Part shown: piece after piece, positions 58,107 through 64,000 of the stretch
How the letters are laid out: each line of letters starts with the position of its first letter
Numbering within the stretch: the stretch's first letter is position 1
From: Diphasiastrum complanatum
Taxonomy: Eukaryota > Streptophyta > Lycopodiopsida > Lycopodiales > Lycopodiaceae
DNA length: 64,000 nucleotides
NCBI GenBank assembly: GCA_029204225.1
Contig: CM055099.1
Span: forward strand, 65,995,852-66,059,851
Reading direction: 5' to 3'
Program-made: the position numbers and the translations under genes
The notes under the pieces: model-generated
What the model saw: only the letters and a program-made list of their open reading frames with translations
What the model was told of the DNA's origin: nothing
The model's database searches: none

Positions 58107-58748
58107 TGTGAAAGTTTTCAGATTAAAATCCAATCAACTTGAAAGATCTTTGGTTAGGAAGAGAAATACACTACCAATCTCACCAATGTAGAAAAATTAG
58201 CATCTCCACACAAAATGAGATGCAAACACTAATAGAACTTGATCAAACTTGGATGAAATGATAAAGTAATATTTTTGTTTGTACAAAACCAGCAAGAATG
58301 TATTTCACACGTGTGGATCCAAAAATAGCAATTATAGATCATTCTACACATAAAATTGCATGCAATCACAAATATAGTGCACCAATGGATAGGAAAATTG
58401 AAGATAACTATGTATAAGCATGAAATGAGATATAGAAGAGAGAAGATCACTCTATCCATGAGTTACATCCTTTTATAAAGGTCCAGACCCTATTTGGCCA
58501 CTTGGCTTTCCCTCCAAAATGCTAACCCTACTATTTTTGGTTCTAGATTCAATGTACCCAACTATTCAAATTTCATCTCCTAAAACTCGCCTCCAAACTT
58601 TCCCACACTTTCAAAAAGTGTTTATTCAGATGAAATTTAGACTAATGAACTTTGAAAAGTTATTCTCTAAGTCTAAAACAAGTTATGGCCTCAATATGCC
58701 AAATATGGAAATATTGACAAAATGATCAAGCTAGTTGAATCTTTCACA
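58107..58748 (-). mobile_element. Copia 5' LTR (family A relative)
   Basis: A 642-bp LTR whose ends are perfect eight-base inverses, TGTGAAAG...CTTTCACA. On the minus strand it begins TGTGAAAGATTCAACTAG, like family A, has TTTATAAAAGG as TATA near 58475 and the CACACGTGTGG palindrome near 58310, about 200 bases before its end as in family A. Confidence 0.82.
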
Positions 58749-58789
58749 AGATCCATTTCTCCTTTTAAGTAGAGTTAAAATGGGAAAGA

Positions 58790-61700
58790 GAGAGACAGTA
58801 CGGGTCAAGTACCTCATATCTGAGTGTGATCCCGATTTGATCAATGAAGATGCCTTTGATTATGTGGTTTTTAGCAGGTCTATCCAAATGGATTAGACGC
58901 GAGCTCAAATGCCATACTGAATATGCTACAATACAAAGTGCTATAGCTAATGCAATTCATGAGCAAACCACAACGACATCCACCACCATTGCATCAATGA
59001 ATTTTAATGCTACTGCGGAGAAGATGATTCGACGAGTTTGAGAAACTGGGTCAAAAGCAATAGATGCAGCTAGAAAAGATGCAGTCTCAACTTGATGAAA
59101 AGATCAAAGCCTTGGAAGATTCCCATGGTAAAGCAAACAAAGAACCTGAAAAGTTTGCAATGACTTTTCCTAGCTGGTCCGGTGTTCAATTTGTGCGGGC
59201 AATCACACTATGAATGAATGTCCAACATTGAAACAACGAATGACAAATACTATTTGTCATCTGTGTAACTTTATGGGACATGAAACAGCCTTGTGCTCAT
59301 TCAATCCTCGGATTATCTTGCAAAGGTATGCTAAGCTTAAGTATCAAGAACCTACTTATTCAAAGGTCCTGATGGGAAGCCTTCCAATTTTGGCCTTGGA
59401 TTTCTAGAACGACTAGCTCTGCCAACTCCAATAGAACAGATGTTGTCGCGCAACAACAAGCAACTAGACAATGGACCAGAGCGCCACTTGGATGTTTTGC
59501 ATGCGGAGAAAATCATAGAGTTGCTAAATGTCCAAACACAGGAAAGTTTGTACCATTTTGTAGAGAATATGATTACGGAAAATGCTATAAAGATTGTCCT
59601 GCAAGATCCAAACCACCTCTAGTTATTGCTCCAGTTACCTGATTACAATCAAGAAAAGACCAATAACTCAACCTAAACCAACTGTACCTTTGATGGCTGT
59701 TACCAGAGCACCAGAGCACCAATTCTAGTTGATCAAGTATCTGCTGAATTTGCACCAACTATAGATATACCAACCGCATCAAGCATGTATCCGAATCTCA
59801 AAGCAGAAAAGAAAAGATACCAGGACATGAGACAATGGATTAAACAGTTGCAAGAAGAAAAAGCCCTAGAAGCTGCTAAAGCAACAACCGAAGTTCCTTC
59901 TCCATCAATGCCACAAGTAGATCCAAGAACATATGTTAATACACAGTTGCATCATCATAAAGAACCTTTCAAGATGATAGAACCAGAAGCACCGCAAATA
60001 GAAATGATTATGAATATGTTGTCTAGTAAGATGGATATTACACTGGAGAATTTCTTAAGCTGGTGCCAAAAGCAAAAGAAGTGTTAGTAGAATAATTGAC
60101 TTAGATGGAAGCACCAGTCCATCAGAAGCCACTTTTTTGTGCCGGGTTTGGAAAATCGAATGAAGTACTCAATGTGGAAGTAGCCTGGGAAAGTGAGCAG
60201 AAAAACATCACCTTGCCAATACAACATAGATAGTTTAGTAAAGAAACAGCCATGATTGATGGAGGTTCATGATTATTTTGATTTCAACCAAGCTATGTGC
60301 AAAATGGGGACTTACCAAGCTAAAGCCTGCCACTTTTGCCATTAAGCTAGTTGATCACCATCCAAGAGGAATGGTTGAAAACATACATGTCAAAATAACT
60401 AGAGTGCATTTTGTCATTACTTTTGTAGTAATGGACTTACCTGACGCACCAAATGTATATCGAATTTTATTGGGACGTCCATGGTTACAAGTTGCGCAAG
60501 TAATTCATAATTGGGGCACCGGCAGAATTACTTTTGAGAATCGTGAGCATACGGTCAAAGTAGATCCAATCACTTGGACTATCAAGCCAGTAGTCCAAAG
60601 AGGGGATGATGATTCATCAACAACGGATCATATCTATGATTGACAAGTGGAGACTCTAGGAGTTCATAAAGACTCTCAAACGGACACTGTCAATTGGAAT
60701 CAAGCTCTTGCAACAGTGGATTGTACAACAGACTATATGTGCCAACACGATTATCAATCCGAATTTAGCAAAGAAAATTTACTTGATCGAACTTTGGACA
60801 CGCCGATTACTTTTTCATTGAATATAATGAACTTAGCTTGGATATCAATTGAACCGATTCTAGATTCGATTGAAGATGATCTAATACATGCTAGTCATGC
60901 TTTGACTTACGATGGAGAGGTAGAACTTACGGATGAGCAGATTATCAATCATATTGATCCTACAAGATATGGAGTTCAAGATATTCTAGATGAACCAACA
61001 ATAAAACCACCAAAAGCAGTTATATTGAAGGAGGATAAGATGGCAGGACCTATGACAAAGAAACAAGCTAAGCAACACCATAATACGGTCCTGAAATGGG
61101 AAAAATCATCTCAGAGAGTTAATTTTAAGAATGTACCACCTTATTTGGATAAAAAAAAAGGAAAGGTCAAGGATGATACTTCAAGTCAGAATTCTCGTAG
61201 GAAATCACCATCAAGGAAGTCGTCACTTCCGGAGAAAAGCACATCTTCTAGAGCGTCATCACCTCTACGATCAATTCCTGCCAAGAAAGCTAAACGGAGA
61301 TCAAAGATCAACCCTTATGAGAAGGAACAATCAGAAGAAGTCCAGCATGATATGCCAGAACATTTCAAACGCTATACTTTGGACGATGTGGTGATTATGT
61401 TACCCAAAGCTCATCGTGAACCTAAAGAAAAAGAACCAGAAACAAAGGAGGTTTACGATGGACCAGCTAGGACTCAGCCAATGAATCTTGCTGAACCATG
61501 AGAGCCAGAAAAGACTATTCAAGTTGGAGCGCAACTTACTCCTGAACAATTTCAAGCGTTAAGGAAGTTATTGATCAAATATCAAGACTGTTTTGCTTGG
61601 ACGTACAAGAATCTCAAAGGGATTCCTACCTCGGTTATTGAGCATACGATACTCTTAATGCTTAATGCAATTCCAAAGGTCACAAGATTTTATTGTTGTA

Positions 61701-63045
61701 ATCCAAACGTTACAGATATGATAAAGAAAGAGCTGCAAAGACTACTTGAGGCTGAATTCATTTATGAAATTGAACATATTGAATGGGTTTTGTCAATTGT
61801 TGTCGTTCCTAAGAAGAATGGGAAGATGAAAATTTGTGTGAATCTCAAAGCTTTGAACAAAGTGACTCGAAATGATCACTTTCTGTTACCCTTTATTGAA
61901 AGGATATTGGACCATCTTGCTGGAGTGGAAGCGTACAATTTTCTGGATGGATTTAGTGGTTATGACCAAGTTAAGATAGCACATGCGGATCATCACAAAA
62001 CAGCTTTTGCAACAGAATGGGAAACTTATGCTTATAAAGTTATGCCGTTTGGACTTTGTAATGCACCTAGCTCATTTCAACGAGTGATGCAATTTGTCTT
62101 AAGGACTACTTGCAGAAATTCCTTGAAATATACTTGGATGATCTCAGAGTCCATAGTGCAGATATAGATCACTTGGATCATTTGGAAAAAGCATTTGAAC
62201 GCTGTCGCAAATACCAAATCTCCTTAAATCTAGAAAAGTGTCAATTTGGGTCACTCATGGGGTTGTCCTTGGACATGTAATATCAAGACATGGCATTGCT
62301 ACAGATTATTCCAAAATCAAAGTCATTACCAAGTTACCACCACCAGGAACAATTTGAAGAGTCTATGTTTTTATGGGTCATGCAAACTACTATCGGATAT
62401 TCATACTATTCTTTGTGGATTTAACAAGACCTATATATAGATTGACCATTGTACCAATTTGCACAATAGAGGCATTGGAAAAATTTGAGAAATTGAAAAA
62501 AGCTTTAGCTTCTGCACCGATACTATGAGCTCCAATCTGGACAATTGAGTTTCACGTTCACACTGATGCATCGAAATATCCCATTGGACCAGTTTTGACG
62601 CAGTTAGGTGAATACAAGAAGGATTATCCTATCAGGTTTGCAAGCAGACAACTACAGATCCTGAGAAAAATTATTCGACAACTGACACAAAGCATTGGCC
62701 ATGATTTTTTCTGTTAAAAAGTTTCGACATTATCTATTGGCAACGCATTTTGTATTTTATACTGATCATCAACCGTTACTTTATTTGGTAAACAAGACAT
62801 GCAACACAGGGCGTATTGCAAGATGGTTACTACTATTGACCGAATTCGATTTTCACGTTGTGGTTCGAAAGGATAAACAACATTATCTAGCCGACCATGT
62901 TTCAAGGATTGAATCCGTGCCTATTAATACTGAAGTGGATGATGAACTATCAGATGCTGCATTATTTTATGTAGAAGCAATACCTGAGTGGACAATAGAT
63001 ATTGTTGAATATATTATGCTTGGCCATTTTCTTGTTTTTCATTAA
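58790..63045 (+). pseudogene. Gypsy (Tat/Athila-like) gag-PR-RT-RNase H, lacks integrase
   Basis: Gag remnants from 58790 are frameshifted. Zinc-binding motifs follow in series: CSICAGNHTMNEC (59185), CHLCNFMGHETALC (59255), CFACGENHRVAKC (59495) and CREYDYGKCYKDC (59560). The aspartic protease active site MIDGGS is at 60252 with the rest at 60270-60640. A lysine- and serine-rich linker (60647-61500) precedes RT: FAWTYKNLKGIP, VVVPKKNGKMKICVN, MPFGLCNAPSSFQRVM, and YLDD near 62135. RNase H has HTDASKYPIGP, FYTDHQPLLYL and ADHVSRI. The frame ends at 63045 where integrase should begin. Frameshifts and stops show it is dead. Confidence 0.88.
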
Positions 63046-63242
63046 TTAAGTAATTTTTTCTTTTCTTTAGGAAAAGACAGATAAAAAAACAAAAAAAGGA
63101 AGAAAGAATGATGAGCAAAAGTCAGAAAAGTCATCAGAGTGAAAAAAGATGAAGGAAAGTATTTTTCGAAGATAATTTTTTATGAAAAATGACTTAAAAA
63201 ATTACTTTTTGGATCATAATCTATATATACAGACTCATAACC
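63046..63242 (+). other. A-rich spacer
   Basis: Purine-rich, with AAAAAAACAAAAAAAGG near 63085. It may be a polypurine or leader region but no LTR start is visible. Confidence 0.4.
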
Positions 63243-63930
63243 ATGGCTTTTAGCACCTGGACTGAGGCCAAATCCAAATTCTATATCACCTACCAGACTG
63301 CTACACACAAGGTCCGTGCGACAGAGGCCGTCCTTGCAACCATACGCATCTCTTCTAGCACACAACCTTCGCCCAATTATAAGCATGCCAAGAGTGTCAT
63401 AAAACCTTTTATGGATACCTCTAATGAACTGTATTGGACAAATGATGGCTACTTATTAGAATGCATCCACGACCCTATTATCCATGTCGTTGCACAACTA
63501 CTAAATAACTCATGATGGTTGGCAACCTCAAGAAGGAGCGCATTTCTTCTCAGATTCTGCATCGCATAGTAGAATCCAATGTTATTCCTGAATCGCCTTC
63601 CGCGCCCTGACGTCGCACTAGGCAGACATCTTCAGTTGCGCTTCCCCAACCTACTGCAATTTGCACTGAACTACCCATCCACTGATGCCTCCCCCACCTC
63701 CCCTTCCTCACAAGGTCAGTCTGTGACCATTGGATCTACCATTCCAATCGTAGCTGCCCAAGCCACCTCACCCCCACAAATTTGAGTCATTTCACCAAAT
63801 ACCCAAACATTTATGGATATGTTCGATGATTTTGACCCGTTGGTTCTAGATGAAATTTTTGAGATGCCCAAGAGTCCAGGACCCTTTGATCCCCAATCTC
63901 CTAGAAAAGGATTTGAATAGTTCCATGATA
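63243..63930 (+). other. Unidentified coding-like region
   Basis: An open frame at 63243-63515 (90 codons, starting MAFSTWTEAKSKFYIT) is followed, with frame changes, by PESPSAPDVALGR-like and proline/serine-rich sequence to 63785. Then an acidic stretch, MFDDFDPLVLDEIFEMPKSPG, reads up to a TAG at 63917-63919. Composition and long frames suggest protein. It could be an extra ORF of the Gypsy element or the start of another element. No family is recognised. Confidence 0.4.
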
Positions 63931-64000
63931 GCTCCACTGTTTTTGATGACTCTTTTCAGATCAATTAGCAAGATCAAGTCGACATAACACCAGACACCAT

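Noticed and set aside
58790-63045. Order zinc finger-protease-RT-RNase H without integrase, as in an integrated plant pararetrovirus
   Set aside because: The protease (IDGGS), the FAWTYKNLKGIP entry of RT and the RNase H sequence are of Gypsy Tat/Athila type. No movement-protein domain is recognisable, so a Gypsy element truncated before integrase is simpler.
1-64000. rRNA genes, telomere arrays or organelle DNA inserts
   Set aside because: No rRNA core motifs, TTTAGGG arrays or plastid/mitochondrial gene sequence were seen in reading the window.

Overview
This window looks like nuclear DNA of a land plant. It holds two intron-rich host genes, both on the minus strand, embedded in broken LTR retrotransposons. 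The first (12024-25416) is a plasma-membrane P3A H+-ATPase with about 17 exons. Its C-terminus is the ...YTV 14-3-3 docking motif typical of vascular-plant pumps. The second (30567-41725) is exonuclease 1 (EXO1, XPG/FEN1 family) with 13 exons and 722 codons. Both models keep frame across every intron, and the catalytic residues I could place are present, so both look functional. The clade cannot be fixed from sequence alone. Long, transposon-filled introns and many Copia and Gypsy relics point to a large plant genome.

Layout, left to right. 1-9642 is a pile of Copia and Gypsy debris: a minus-strand Copia with a long leader, two 5'-truncated Copia 3' ends with LTRs, a Copia LTR, and Gypsy gag and protease fragments. 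9643-12023 is mostly featureless apart from a possible LINE endonuclease scrap. 12024-25416 is the H+-ATPase. Its 3.7-kb first intron carries two ~85-bp tRNA-like retroposons with 11-bp target duplications, a near-perfect 81-bp hairpin, a smaller palindrome and a ~235-bp duplication. 25549-30566 is intergenic and contains a Gypsy gag relic split by a 540-bp hAT-type MITE with an exact 8-bp target duplication. 30567-41725 is EXO1, whose 4.1-kb first intron holds the 3' end of a Gypsy element. 41726-44139 contains an unidentified coding relict. 44140-58748 is a dense nest of Copia elements, including a chimera and an unknown protein segment present in two inverted copies. 58790-63045 is a Gypsy gag-protease-RT-RNase H relic, followed by an unidentified coding-like stretch that runs to the window end.

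The two host genes are functionally unrelated. One powers membrane transport by proton extrusion; the other resects DNA in mismatch repair and recombination. The rest of the window records transposon activity. At least four Copia LTR types occur, several with a CACACGTGTG palindrome at a similar position. Many premature stops look like C-to-T decay. The most interesting items are the tiny tRNA-like retroposons, the intronic hairpin, the hAT MITE nested in the Gypsy gag, the captured segment in Copia, and a PIP-box-like end on EXO1.
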